Below are positions 16,867 to 26,112 of a stretch of 64,000 nucleotides of DNA, in pieces (the stretch's first letter is position 1; each line of letters starts with the position of its first letter). The stretch covers positions 1-64,000 of the forward strand of contig CAVAKZ010000005.1 of the NCBI GenBank assembly GCA_963589425.1, written 5' to 3'. Below the pieces are notes generated by a model, which did not search any database, was not told where the DNA came from, and worked only from the letters and a program-made list of their open reading frames with translations. Origin of the DNA: CAKRJP01 sp963589425. GTDB lineage: Bacteria > Bacillota > Clostridia > Lachnospirales > Lachnospiraceae. The translations under genes and the position numbers were made by a program.

Positions 16867-18306
16867 ATGAAAAAGATTTTGTTTGCATCTTCAGAGGCAG
16901 TGCCATTTATTAAGACCGGAGGTCTTGCAGACGTAGCTGGATCCTTGCCGAAGTATTTCGACAAAGAAAAGTACGATGTTCGCGTTATGTTGCCGAGATA
17001 TATGTGCATGAAGCAGGAGTGGAAAGATAAGCTGACTTACAAGACACATTTTTATATGGATCTTAACTGGAGAAAGCAATATGTTGGAATTCTTGAGTAT
17101 GAGTACCAGGGAATTACATTTTACTTTGTGGATAATGAATATTATTTCGCAGGCTTTGCTCCATATGGAGAGATGTACACAGACATCGAGAAATTTGCAT
17201 TTTTCTCCAAAGCTGTTTTAAGTTCTTTGCCATTAATTGATTTCCGTCCGGACATTATTCATTGCCATGACTGGCAGACAGGATTGATTCCGGTATATTT
17301 GGATAATTTTAGATATGGAAATGAATACTACCGTGGAATAAAGACAATCATGACTATTCACAATCTGAAGTTCCAGGGAACTTGGGATCCAAAGCGTGTA
17401 AGAGATATTACAGGACTACCTCAATATTATTTTGCACCGGATAAGTTAGAGGCCTATGAGGATGCCAACTACTTGAAGGGTGGTATCGTATATGCTGATT
17501 ATGTTACTACTGTAAGTAACTCTTATGCAGAAGAGATTAAGACGCCATTCTACGGAGAGCGCTTGGATGGACTTATGAATGCCAGATCCAACTGCCTCAG
17601 TGGTATTGTTAACGGCATTGACTATGAGGACTTTAATCCGGCAACAGATCCACATATTGTAAAGAACTATACAGTAGATAACTTCCGTAAGATGAAGGTG
17701 AAGAATAAGACAGCTCTTCAGCAGGAATTAGGCCTAGAGGAAGATCCGCACACCATGATGATCGGTATTGTATCAAGACTGACTGATCAGAAGGGATTTG
17801 ACCTTATTGCCTATGTAATGGATGAACTGTGTCAGGATAGTATTCAGATTGTTGCCTTAGGAACAGGGGAAGAGCAGTATGAGAATATGTTCCGTCATTT
17901 TGCTTGGAAGTACCCTGGAAAGGTATCAGCAAATATTTACTATTCTGAGGAGATGTCTCATAAGATTTATGCATCTTGCGATGCCTTCTTGATGCCATCC
18001 CTTTTTGAACCTTGTGGCCTAAGCCAGCTTATGAGCCTTCGCTATGGAACTGTTCCGATCGTAAGAGAGACCGGCGGTCTTAAGGATACAGTGGAAGCTT
18101 ACAATGAATTTGAAAAGACAGGTACAGGATTTAGCTTTACCAATTACAATGCCCATGAGATGATGGCAACGGTTCGCTATGCAGAACAGATTTATTATGA
18201 CAGGAAGCGTGACTGGAATAAGATTGTAGAACGAGCTATGCAGGCAGACTTCTCATGGAACAATTCGGCAAGACAGTATGAGAACTTATACGATAGTCTT
18301 TTGTAA
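16867..18306 (+). CDS. glgA: Glycogen synthase (ADP-glucose type)
   Basis: GlgA is a GT5 glycosyltransferase that adds glucose from ADP-glucose to glycogen. The 479-residue protein begins MKKILFASSEAVPFIKTGGLADVAGSLPK, with the KTGGL nucleotide-sugar motif at residues 17-21. Later come IIHCHDWQTGLIPVYL, VSRLTDQKGFDLI and the C-terminal MPSLFEPCGLSQLMSLRYGTVPIVRETGGL motif with the catalytic Glu region. No other glycogen gene is adjacent. It has its own promoter and a strong SD. Confidence 0.96.
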   Translation: MKKILFASSEAVPFIKTGGLADVAGSLPKYFDKEKYDVRVMLPRYMCMKQEWKDKLTYKTHFYMDLNWRKQYVGILEYEYQGITFYFVDNEYYFAGFAPYGEMYTDIEKFAFFSKAVLSSLPLIDFRPDIIHCHDWQTGLIPVYLDNFRYGNEYYRGIKTIMTIHNLKFQGTWDPKRVRDITGLPQYYFAPDKLEAYEDANYLKGGIVYADYVTTVSNSYAEEIKTPFYGERLDGLMNARSNCLSGIVNGIDYEDFNPATDPHIVKNYTVDNFRKMKVKNKTALQQELGLEEDPHTMMIGIVSRLTDQKGFDLIAYVMDELCQDSIQIVALGTGEEQYENMFRHFAWKYPGKVSANIYYSEEMSHKIYASCDAFLMPSLFEPCGLSQLMSLRYGTVPIVRETGGLKDTVEAYNEFEKTGTGFSFTNYNAHEMMATVRYAEQIYYDRKRDWNKIVERAMQADFSWNNSARQYENLYDSLL

Positions 18307-18348
18307 GAAAGAAAGCCAAGAGTAATTAGATTTCAAGGATAGATTTTT

Positions 18349-18993
18349 ATGGATATAAGGACGCGGGAAGCGATCCGTTATCTTGGTTATGGAAAGCATG
18401 CGGTGGACGATCATACCCTGGATTTGATTGAGGATGTTTTTAAGGAACTTGATCAACTGGGTCCTATGAAGATCGTCTATCGCATTTTTGATATTTCTCA
18501 GGATGCCAACGGACACCTTCAAATCGGACAACTGGATATAGAAAGCAAGAGCCTGAAACGTAATTTAAAGGGGTGCAAGGAAGCCATTCTTCTGGCAGCT
18601 AGCTTAGGCCCAGGTGTAGATGGGCTCCTTAGAAAATATTCTATCGCGGATATGGCAAGGGTTGTGGTGATTCAGGCGTGTGCAGCAGCTTCCCTGGAAG
18701 ACCAATTGGATTCTTGGCAAAGTGATATGGCTAAGAAATTTAAGACAGAGGATCTTTATCTTAGACCTCGATTTAGTCCCGGATATGGAGACTTTTCTAT
18801 TGAACATCAACCAATGTTTGTGCAGATGTTAGAGGCCTCCAAGCGGGTTGGGGTGACGGTGACAGATAGTCTTATGTTGAGCCCTAGTAAATCCGTCACA
18901 GCTTTAATTGGAATGAGCAAAGAGGCAAAAATGTGCACGGTTAAAGGCTGTGAGGCCTGTGGAAAAACAGACTGTGAATTTCGCAGATGCTAA
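18349..18993 (+). CDS. Stand-alone methionine synthase activation-domain protein
   Basis: This 214-residue protein resembles the C-terminal AdoMet-binding activation domain of cobalamin-dependent methionine synthase, which reductively remethylates oxidised cob(II)alamin. The signature is RPRFSPGYGDFSIEHQ (about residues 142-157), then SLMLSPSKSVTALIGMSKE. A short Cys-rich tail follows, with five cysteines in the last 19 residues. It lies 37 bases before a metH that ends after the B12 domain, so the pair probably rebuilds a full MetH from two chains. The Cys tail may bind metal; that is inference. Confidence 0.88.
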   Translation: MDIRTREAIRYLGYGKHAVDDHTLDLIEDVFKELDQLGPMKIVYRIFDISQDANGHLQIGQLDIESKSLKRNLKGCKEAILLAASLGPGVDGLLRKYSIADMARVVVIQACAAASLEDQLDSWQSDMAKKFKTEDLYLRPRFSPGYGDFSIEHQPMFVQMLEASKRVGVTVTDSLMLSPSKSVTALIGMSKEAKMCTVKGCEACGKTDCEFRRC

Positions 18994-19030
18994 AAGAAAT
19001 ACGTAGAAGGAAAGGAACTTATAGAGATAG

Positions 19031-21424
19031 ATGCTGTTAGATAGACTGGGAAAAGAATTAGTTTTTTTTGATGGTGGAATGGGAACCTTGCTTCAGTCAA
19101 AGGGATTGAAGCCGGGAGAGCTTCCGGAGGTTTGGAACATCGAACATAGGAAAGAGGTTCAGGACATTCACAGACAATATTTTGAAGCTGGAAGTCAGAT
19201 TGTTTTAGCCAATACCTTTGGAGCTAATGCTCTTAAATTTCATGACTCTAAGTATGATCTGAAGGAGGTTGTGCAGGCTGCTATAGAGAATGTAAAGATA
19301 GCTGCAAAAGAGGGAGTAAAAGATGGCCGGGAGGTTTATATTGCTTTAGATGTGGGTCCCACAGGAAAACTTTTAAAACCCATGGGAGACTTATCCTTTG
19401 AGGATGCCTACGAAGCTTTTGCTCAGGTAATGAAATATGGTGAGTCGTTTGGGGCGGACCTGATTCACATTGAGACGATGAGTGATACCTATGAGGCAAA
19501 GGCAGCAGTCTTGGCAGCGAAAGAAAATACCTCTCTTCCTGTTTTTGTTACCATGATCTTTGATGAGAAGGGAAAATTACTTACGGGAGGAGATGTGCCC
19601 TCCGTTGTGGCTATGCTGGAAGGCCTCAGGGTAGATGCCTTGGGAATTAACTGTGGTATGGGACCGGAACAGATGATGCCTATTTTGGATGAGATTATGG
19701 AATATACTTCTATCCCAGTGGTGGTAAAGCCTAATGCCGGTCTTCCAAAACAAAAAGACGGGGAAGTATACTATGATGTTGTCCCGGAAGAATTTGCAGG
19801 TTTCATGGAAGAAATTGTAAAGAAAGGTGCCTGCGTTATTGGAGGCTGCTGTGGAACCACGCCGGAACATATTGGGGCCATGATCGCAAAGACCAAGGGG
19901 ATGGCAGTGAAGGCTCCTTCAGAGAAAGATATTACGCTTGTATCCTCCTATGGGAAATATGTCCGCCTTGGAGGGCAGCCCATGATCATTGGAGAGCGAA
20001 TTAATCCTACCGGCAAGAAGCGCTTTAAACAGGCCCTGGTTGAGAAAGATATGGACTATATCCTGAAGGAGGCTATTACCCAGCAGGACAAGGGGGCTCA
20101 TATTCTGGATGTAAACGTAGGACTTCCGGATATTGATGAAGTGGAAATGATGCGGGAAGTAGTAACAGAGCTTCAAAGTGTTACCAGTCTGCCCCTGCAG
20201 ATCGATACCGTAGATGTCACTGCCATGGAAGCTGCCATGAGAATTTACAATGGTAAACCTATGATTAACTCTGTAAATGGTAAACAGGTATCTATGGACC
20301 AGGTATTTCCCCTGGTGAAAAAATATGGGGGAGTTGTGGTAGGACTTACTATTGATGAAGGTGGAATTCCTGAAACAGCAGATGGCCGACTGGCTGTGGC
20401 AGGAAAGATTATTAAGGAAGCCGCAAAATACGGTATTTCAAAAAAAGACATTGTAATCGACGTGCTGGCAATGACTATTAGTTCTGACCCAGAAGGTGCC
20501 AAAGTTACTCTGGAGGCTCTTAAAAAGGTGAGAGAGACTTATGGCGTATGTACAGTTCTTGGGGTTTCTAATATTTCCTTTGGTCTTCCATACAGGCCGG
20601 CAGTAAATGCAAACTTCTATACCATGGCTATGCAAAATGGTCTTAGTGCCGGAATTATCAATCCTTCTTCTGAGGAAATGATGAAGTCTTGGTATTCCTA
20701 CTGTGCCTTGATGAACTATGATGCAAACTGTGAGGCCTATATTGAAAAATATGGAAATATGTCAGGAACAGGGCCTGCCCCCACAAAAAGTAATGAGGCT
20801 TTAACTTTAAAGCAAGCCATTGAAAAGGGATTGAAAGAAGAGGCTCATCATACCTCAAGAGAACTGCTGAAAGAATACAAGCCCTTGGAGATTATTAATG
20901 AGCACCTGATTCCAGCTTTGGATGTGGTAGGTAAAGGCTTTGAAAAGGGTACGGTATTTTTACCCCAGTTACTTATGAGCGCTGATGCAGCTAAGATCGC
21001 ATTCGCGGTTTTAAAAGATTCTATGGCCGGAGAAGAAGACTCAGAACAGGCAAAGGATAAGATTATTCTAGCTACTGTTAAGGGAGACATCCACGATATC
21101 GGAAAGAATATTGTAAAGGTATTATTGGAAAACTATAGTTTCGAAGTGATCGATTTGGGAAAGGATGTGCCTCCGGAGACAGTGGTGGAGACCGCTATAA
21201 AAGAAGATGTAAAATTAGTAGGGCTCAGTGCTCTTATGACCACCACGGTTGTCAGCATGGAAGATACTATCAAGCTATTGAGAAAAGAAAAACCGGATTG
21301 TAAAGTTATGGTAGGTGGAGCAGTTCTCAATCAGGATTATGCGGATATGATCGGGGCCGATTTCTATGGAAAAGATGCTATGCAGTCGGTATACTATGCA
21401 CAGAATTTATTCGGCAGAGAATAA
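19031..21424 (+). CDS. metH: Cobalamin-dependent methionine synthase (without activation domain)
   Basis: MetH transfers the methyl group of methyl-tetrahydrofolate to homocysteine through B12. The 797-residue protein has the homocysteine methyltransferase domain (about 1-290) with zinc-ligand cysteines in GINCGMG (about 206) and GGCCGTTPEH (about 273-274). Next are the pterin-binding domain (about 310-560, IIGERINPTGKKRF, DVNVGLPDID) and the B12-binding module (about 590-797) with DIHDIGKNIV supplying the lower-ligand His near 688. The fourth activation domain of E. coli MetH is absent and is encoded by the gene upstream. The SD before the ATG is weak. Confidence 0.95.
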   Translation: MLLDRLGKELVFFDGGMGTLLQSKGLKPGELPEVWNIEHRKEVQDIHRQYFEAGSQIVLANTFGANALKFHDSKYDLKEVVQAAIENVKIAAKEGVKDGREVYIALDVGPTGKLLKPMGDLSFEDAYEAFAQVMKYGESFGADLIHIETMSDTYEAKAAVLAAKENTSLPVFVTMIFDEKGKLLTGGDVPSVVAMLEGLRVDALGINCGMGPEQMMPILDEIMEYTSIPVVVKPNAGLPKQKDGEVYYDVVPEEFAGFMEEIVKKGACVIGGCCGTTPEHIGAMIAKTKGMAVKAPSEKDITLVSSYGKYVRLGGQPMIIGERINPTGKKRFKQALVEKDMDYILKEAITQQDKGAHILDVNVGLPDIDEVEMMREVVTELQSVTSLPLQIDTVDVTAMEAAMRIYNGKPMINSVNGKQVSMDQVFPLVKKYGGVVVGLTIDEGGIPETADGRLAVAGKIIKEAAKYGISKKDIVIDVLAMTISSDPEGAKVTLEALKKVRETYGVCTVLGVSNISFGLPYRPAVNANFYTMAMQNGLSAGIINPSSEEMMKSWYSYCALMNYDANCEAYIEKYGNMSGTGPAPTKSNEALTLKQAIEKGLKEEAHHTSRELLKEYKPLEIINEHLIPALDVVGKGFEKGTVFLPQLLMSADAAKIAFAVLKDSMAGEEDSEQAKDKIILATVKGDIHDIGKNIVKVLLENYSFEVIDLGKDVPPETVVETAIKEDVKLVGLSALMTTTVVSMEDTIKLLRKEKPDCKVMVGGAVLNQDYADMIGADFYGKDAMQSVYYAQNLFGRE

Positions 21425-21462
21425 AAAATAGGGCAGAAAAAATAAAAGATTCGGATAAAAGG

Positions 21463-21502
21463 AAGAAGCTAGGGTGGATTGACAAAACCCTTGCTTCTTT
21501 TT
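21463..21502 (+). terminator. Intrinsic terminator of metH
   Basis: AAGAAGCTAGGG and CCCTTGCTTCTT form a 12-bp stem with one mismatch, followed by a T-run. The promoter of alaS lies inside and directly after it. Confidence 0.8.
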
Positions 21503-21507
21503 ATAAT
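21479..21507 (+). promoter_or_regulatory. Consensus sigma-A promoter of alaS
   Basis: A perfect TTGACA (21479-21484), 17-bp spacer and perfect TATAAT (21502-21507). The -35 lies in the loop of the metH terminator and the -10 overlaps its T-run. The start near 21514 gives a leader of about 80 nt, which contains no T-box motif that I can see. Confidence 0.9.
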
Positions 21508-21593
21508 GATAGAGTTATTGCGTATTTATTTCGTAATCCTATTTCTAAGATTAGGAATATGAAAAGAAAGATAGAAAGGAAGCGTAGGCTACG

Positions 21594-24233
21594 ATGCAAA
21601 AATATGGAGTAAATGAATTGAGAAAAATGTTCCTTGAATTCTTTGAGAGCAAAGAACATTTAGCTATGAAGAGCTTTTCTTTGGTTCCCCACAATGATAA
21701 GAGCCTTTTACTTATTAATTCAGGTATGGCACCTTTGAAACCTTACTTTACCGGACAGGAGATTCCGCCGAGAAGACGAGTAACAACCTGCCAGAAATGT
21801 ATCCGTACCGGAGATATTGAAAATGTTGGAAAGACAGCAAGACATGGTACATTTTTCGAAATGTTAGGTAATTTCTCCTTTGGTGATTATTTTAAAACAG
21901 AAGCCATTCATTGGACTTGGGAATTTCTGACTGAGGTAGTTGGATTAGATCCAAATCGCCTTTATCCTTCTGTTTATCAGGATGACGATGAAGCATGGGG
22001 AATCTGGCATGATCAGATTGGAATTTCAGAGGACCGTATTTTCCGTTTCGGAAAAGAAGATAATTTCTGGGAGCATGGTTCTGGTCCTTGCGGTCCCTGT
22101 TCAGAGGTTTACTACGACCGTGGAGAAAAGTATGGCTGCGGCAAACCTGGATGTACAGTAGGTTGTGACTGCGACCGTTACATGGAGATCTGGAACAACG
22201 TATTTACCCAGTTTGACAATGATGGCAATGGCAATTATACAGAGCTTGTACAGAAGAATATTGATACAGGTATGGGCTTAGAGCGTCTGGCATGTATCGT
22301 TCAAGATGTAGATTCCATGTTCGATATTGATACTATGAAATCTTTAAGAGATCATGTATGTCGTTTGGCAGACAAAGAGTATGGAAAGGATCATGATACA
22401 GATGTTTCTCTTCGTGTGGTAACAGACCATATTCGTTCCGTTACCTTTATGATCTCCGATGGTATTATGCCTTCTAACAGCGGACGAGGATACGTTCTTC
22501 GAAGACTTCTCAGACGTGCTTGCCGTCATGGAAGACTTCTGGGTATTAAGGGAGCTTTCCTTGTAGAACTTGCCGGTACGGTTATTAATGATTCCAAGGA
22601 TGGATATCCGGAGCTGGAAGAAAAGAAGGATTTTATTTTCAATGTGATTGCCAAAGAAGAGGCCCAGTTTAACAAGACTATTGATCAGGGACTTTCTATC
22701 TTAGGAGAGATGGAAGCAGAGATGGAAGCTTCAGGAAGTAAGGTTCTATCTGGAGAAAATGCATTTAAGCTTTACGATACCTATGGTTTTCCTATTGACC
22801 TTACCAGTGAGATTCTGGAGGAGAAGGGCCTGACTTACGACGCAGAGGGCTTTGAGAAGGCACAAAAAGAGCAGCGTGCAAAATCAGAGGGAACCTTTGG
22901 AACTCATTCTTACACCGGTAAGGAAGTCAGTGTATATGACGAATTAGATGCTGCCTTGGAGACAGAGTTTGTTGGCTATGATGATTTAACTTGTCAGGCA
23001 AAAGTAACAGCTCTTACTACAGAGGAAGAACTTGTGGATGCATTGTCAGATGGAGAAGCAGGTACCATTATTTTAGATCGCACAAGTCTTTACGCTACCA
23101 TGGGGGGACAGGAACACGATACAGGAAGAATCAAAACCGCAGACGGAGAGTTTGTAGTGGAGGATTGTATCCACCTGGCAGGAAGCAAGGTAGGCCATGT
23201 AGGTCATGTTGTAAAAGGAATGATCAAGACTGGTGATCTTGTTACTGTTGAAGTGGATGCAGAAAATAGAAATCTGTCTGCAAAGAATCATACTGCTACT
23301 CATTTGCTTCAGGCTGCCTTAAGACAGGTGCTTGGAACTCATGTAGAGCAGGCAGGATCTTTTGTAAATGCAGAGAGACTTCGCTTTGACTTTACCCATT
23401 TTTCTGCTCTTACCAAAGAGGAGATCAAGAAAGTAGAAGATATTGTTAACGAGAAAATTGCAGAGTGCTTGCCTGTAACCTGCAAGAATATTCCAATCGA
23501 GGAAGCAAAGAAGATGGGAGCAATGGCTCTCTTTGGTGAGAAATACGGAGATGTGGTACGTGTTGTAAATGCCGGAGATTTTTCTGTAGAGTTCTGTGGA
23601 GGAACCCATGTAAAGAATACAGGAGTTATCTCAGCTCTTAAGATTGTATCAGAGTCAGGAGTGGCAGCAGGTGTCAGACGTATTGAGGCCTTGACCTCCA
23701 AGGGATTATTTGCATATTACAATCATATGGAAGCCACCTTAAATGAGGCTGCAAAGCTTGTAAAGGCAAATCCAGACCAGTTAACAGAGAAGATTTCCCA
23801 CCTTTTAGGAGAAAACAAGGCATTAAATAGCGAAATCGAAAGCCTGAAGAGTAAGATGGCGAAAGATGCTATGGGAGATGTTTCTGATCAGGTGACTGAA
23901 GTTTTGGGAGTGAAGCTTATTGCCGCAAGAGTAGATGGTGTAGATATGAACGGCCTTCGTGATCTTGGAGACCAGTTAAAGGATAAGATCGATGAAGGAG
24001 TGGTTGTACTTGCATCCGCAGTAGAAGGAAAGGTTAGCCTGGTAGCTATGGCCACAGAGACCGCAGTCAAGGCAGGTGCCCATGCCGGAAATCTTATTAA
24101 GGCTATTGCCGGATTAGTAGGTGGTGGCGGCGGTGGCCGTCCAAATATGGCACAGGCAGGAGGAAAGAATCCTGCAGGAATCGATGATGCTATTGCAAAG
24201 GTTGCCCAGGTGCTTGAAGGCCAGCTTAAGTAA
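21594..24233 (+). CDS. alaS: Alanyl-tRNA synthetase
   Basis: AlaRS charges tRNA-Ala and edits Ser and Gly mischarging. The 879-residue length is normal. The N-terminal class II catalytic core starts MQKYGVNELRKMFLEFFESKEH, with the LINSGMAPLKPYFTGQE segment and RHGTFFEMLGNFSFGDYFK. The tRNA-binding region holds RGYVLRRLLRRACRHG. The editing domain has NHTATHLLQAALRQVLG and FCGGTHVKNTG metal motifs. The C-terminal DHHA1 domain ends in the glycine-rich VGGGGGGRPNMAQAGGK. It has its own consensus promoter. Nothing is missing. Confidence 0.98.
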   Translation: MQKYGVNELRKMFLEFFESKEHLAMKSFSLVPHNDKSLLLINSGMAPLKPYFTGQEIPPRRRVTTCQKCIRTGDIENVGKTARHGTFFEMLGNFSFGDYFKTEAIHWTWEFLTEVVGLDPNRLYPSVYQDDDEAWGIWHDQIGISEDRIFRFGKEDNFWEHGSGPCGPCSEVYYDRGEKYGCGKPGCTVGCDCDRYMEIWNNVFTQFDNDGNGNYTELVQKNIDTGMGLERLACIVQDVDSMFDIDTMKSLRDHVCRLADKEYGKDHDTDVSLRVVTDHIRSVTFMISDGIMPSNSGRGYVLRRLLRRACRHGRLLGIKGAFLVELAGTVINDSKDGYPELEEKKDFIFNVIAKEEAQFNKTIDQGLSILGEMEAEMEASGSKVLSGENAFKLYDTYGFPIDLTSEILEEKGLTYDAEGFEKAQKEQRAKSEGTFGTHSYTGKEVSVYDELDAALETEFVGYDDLTCQAKVTALTTEEELVDALSDGEAGTIILDRTSLYATMGGQEHDTGRIKTADGEFVVEDCIHLAGSKVGHVGHVVKGMIKTGDLVTVEVDAENRNLSAKNHTATHLLQAALRQVLGTHVEQAGSFVNAERLRFDFTHFSALTKEEIKKVEDIVNEKIAECLPVTCKNIPIEEAKKMGAMALFGEKYGDVVRVVNAGDFSVEFCGGTHVKNTGVISALKIVSESGVAAGVRRIEALTSKGLFAYYNHMEATLNEAAKLVKANPDQLTEKISHLLGENKALNSEIESLKSKMAKDAMGDVSDQVTEVLGVKLIAARVDGVDMNGLRDLGDQLKDKIDEGVVVLASAVEGKVSLVAMATETAVKAGAHAGNLIKAIAGLVGGGGGGRPNMAQAGGKNPAGIDDAIAKVAQVLEGQLK

Positions 24234-24284
24234 AACTGTTGAAAAAAATAGTTGCAAAAAAATATAGAAAAACGAGAAATAAAC

Positions 24285-24312
24285 TTGACGAATAACTGAA
24301 TTATGATATAAT
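24285..24312 (+). promoter_or_regulatory. Sigma-A promoter of rpsU
   Basis: TTGACG (24285-24290), 16-bp spacer and TATAAT (24307-24312) with a TGA extension directly before the -10. Transcription would begin near 24319, about 72 nt before rpsU. Confidence 0.8.
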
Positions 24313-24390
24313 CTTATGTAGTGCAAAAAAATACCCGATCAGTCGTATGATGCACAATATAGGACTGGAGGGGAGGTTAGGTGTGAGACT

Positions 24391-24567
24391 ATGTCAAATG
24401 TAATCGTTAAAGAAAACGAGACGTTAGATAGCGCTTTACGCAGATTCAAGAGAAACTGTGCAAAAGCTGGCATTCAGCAGGAGATTCGTAAGAGAGAACA
24501 TTACGAGAAGCCAAGTGTAAGACGTAAGAAGAAGTCTGAAGCTGCTAGAAAACGCAAATATAATTAA
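24391..24567 (+). CDS. rpsU: 30S ribosomal protein S21
   Basis: This short gene of 58 codons encodes a protein starting MSNVIVKENETLDSALRRFK and ending in the basic tail KKKSEAARKRKYN, which is S21 throughout. S21 is a late-assembling small-subunit protein near the mRNA exit and the anti-SD. The GGAGG upstream lies 15 bases before the ATG, which is long; AGGTG at 24379-24383 is better spaced. It has its own promoter and terminator. In many Firmicutes it stands next to a GatB/YqeY gene, which is absent here. Confidence 0.97.
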   Translation: MSNVIVKENETLDSALRRFKRNCAKAGIQQEIRKREHYEKPSVRRKKKSEAARKRKYN

Positions 24568-24578
24568 TATGTGCACTG

Positions 24579-24608
24579 AGAGGAATCCGGTAGGATTCCT
24601 CTTTTTTT
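24579..24608 (+). terminator. Intrinsic terminator of rpsU
   Basis: A 10-bp perfect stem (AGAGGAATCC with its complement) with a GGTA loop and a run of seven or more T. Confidence 0.92.
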
Positions 24609-24673
24609 AGATTAATCCGGAAGGAATTTTTGTACAGACCGCAGTATAATTATAAAAAGCGGTGTAAATTTTG

Positions 24674-24702
24674 TTGACATAAAAAAATCAAAGGTTTATA
24701 GT
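24674..24702 (+). promoter_or_regulatory. Strong sigma-A promoter before a terminator, upstream of argD-like gene
   Basis: TTGACA (24674-24679), 17-bp spacer and TATAGT (24697-24702). The start is predicted near 24709, only about 10 bases before a strong intrinsic terminator. Confidence 0.8.
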
Positions 24703-24708
24703 AGGAAC

Positions 24709-24757
24709 CGTTAAAGGCAAGGGCGCCGTACAGAAGATGTACGACGCCCTTTTTTTC
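24709..24757 (+). ncRNA. Candidate short terminated transcript / attenuator leader
   Basis: From the predicted start near 24709 to the T-run is about 49 nt, almost all of it terminator: a 14-bp stem with one mismatch (24719-24732 with 24737-24750), loop GAAG or similar, then seven T. No peptide can be encoded. It is either a small RNA or a leader whose terminator controls the aminotransferase 45 bases downstream. Transcription has not been shown. Confidence 0.45.
24719..24757 (+). terminator. Intrinsic terminator between rpsU and argD-like gene
   Basis: AAGGGCG and CGTACA arms separated by one mismatched C pair with TGTACG and CGCCCTT; seven T follow. It is in the leader of the downstream gene, so it may act as an attenuator. 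Confidence 0.85.
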
Positions 24758-24801
24758 TTTAATATGCAAAAACATTAGAGGATGAAAGCGAGGTTGTCAC
24801 A

Positions 24802-26028
24802 ATGAGATTAAAAGACACAGGACTCACAGCACAGGAACTGAAGGATATTGTAAACAAGTATATGATCGAGACATATGAGCGTTACGATTTCATTGCAGAG
24901 AGAGCAGAGGGAATGTATCTATACGATGAGGAAGGGAATGCTTATCTTGATTTCTACGGTGGCGTTGCTGTAAATAGTGCAGGAAATAGAAATACAAAGG
25001 TTGTAGATGCTATTAAGGATCAGGTAGATGATATTATGCATACATTTAACTATCCATATACCATTCCTCAGGCATTGCTGGCAAAGAAGGTTTGCGATAC
25101 AATCGGAATGGATAAAATCTTTTATCAAAACTCAGGAACTGAAGCAAATGAGTGTATGATTAAGATGGCAAGAAAATATGGAGTAGATAATTACGGTCCA
25201 AATCGCTATGAGATTATTACTGCAAAGCACGGCTTCCACGGAAGAACTTACGGAGCAATGTCTGCTACAGGTCAGCCGGACAACGCAATCCAGATGGGAT
25301 TCAAGCCTATGCTGCCTGGATTTACATATGCAGAATACAATAACTTGGAGGATTTTGCTTCTAAGGTTACACCAAATACAATCGCTATCATGATTGAGCC
25401 TGTTCAGGGAGAAGGTGGAGTTCATCCGGCAACACAGGAATTTATGGAAGGACTTCGTAAACTCTGTGATGACAACGATATGTTACTTCTTTTAGATGAA
25501 GTTCAGACAGGATGGGGACGTACAGGAAGTCCTATGGCATACATGGGATATGGCGTAAAACCAGACGCTGTCAGTATGGCAAAGGCTCTTGGTGGAGGAA
25601 TGCCAATCGGTGCTTGCTGTGCAACTGAGAAGGTGGCAAAAGCATTTACTGCAGGAACCCATGGTTCTACTTACGGTGGACATGCCCTTGCCTGCGCAGC
25701 TGCATATGCATCTATTTCTGAAATTCTTGACAAGGATCTTTCAGCAAGAGCAAAAGAAATGGGCGAGTACATAAAGGAAGAACTTGCAAAACTGCCACAT
25801 GTTGTTGAGGCAAGAGGCCGTGGACTTTTGGTTGGATGTGAATACGATATCCCGATTGCTGTAGACGTTAAACACGGATGCCTGGATCGTAAAGCCTTGA
25901 TTACTGCAATTGGAGACAAGGTAAACCGTATGATTCCACCATTGATCGTAGAAAAAGACCAGGTAGATCAGTTGATCGCTATTATGAAAGAGTCTATTGA
26001 AGAGGCAGCAGCTGCTTACGAAAAATAA
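24802..26028 (+). CDS. argD: Class III aminotransferase, acetylornithine aminotransferase-like
   Basis: This is a 408-residue PLP-dependent class III aminotransferase. It shows the family path from the AYLDFYGGVAVNSAG segment through FYQNSGTEANECMIKMARK and AKHGFHGRTYGAMSATG to IEPVQGEGGV and LLLLDEVQTGWGRTG. The PLP lysine is in SMAKALGGGMPIGA (about residue 258), and THGSTYGGHALACAAA follows. Acetylornithine transaminase is the best fit by similarity, but ornithine, 4-aminobutyrate and succinylornithine enzymes share these motifs and no arginine gene is adjacent. It is preceded by a promoter and a possible attenuator and ends at a bidirectional terminator. Confidence 0.85.
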   Translation: MRLKDTGLTAQELKDIVNKYMIETYERYDFIAERAEGMYLYDEEGNAYLDFYGGVAVNSAGNRNTKVVDAIKDQVDDIMHTFNYPYTIPQALLAKKVCDTIGMDKIFYQNSGTEANECMIKMARKYGVDNYGPNRYEIITAKHGFHGRTYGAMSATGQPDNAIQMGFKPMLPGFTYAEYNNLEDFASKVTPNTIAIMIEPVQGEGGVHPATQEFMEGLRKLCDDNDMLLLLDEVQTGWGRTGSPMAYMGYGVKPDAVSMAKALGGGMPIGACCATEKVAKAFTAGTHGSTYGGHALACAAAYASISEILDKDLSARAKEMGEYIKEELAKLPHVVEARGRGLLVGCEYDIPIAVDVKHGCLDRKALITAIGDKVNRMIPPLIVEKDQVDQLIAIMKESIEEAAAAYEK

Positions 26029-26050
26029 GCTTTCATTTCCCTAAATATAG

Positions 26051-26099
26051 AAAAATCGCCATCTGGAGCTTGAAACAAGTCTCTGGATGGCGATTTTTT
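26051..26099. terminator. Bidirectional terminator between argD-like gene and maf
   Basis: AAAATCGCCATC and GATGGCGATTTT form a 12-bp stem with A-run and T-run flanks, between converging genes. Confidence 0.85.
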
Positions 26100-26112
26100 A
26101 TTAAAGATAGGT

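Noticed and set aside
21508..21593. T-box riboswitch before alaS
   Set aside because: The leader is only about 80 nt and lacks the T-box sequence and the long specifier stem. Only small hairpins are visible.
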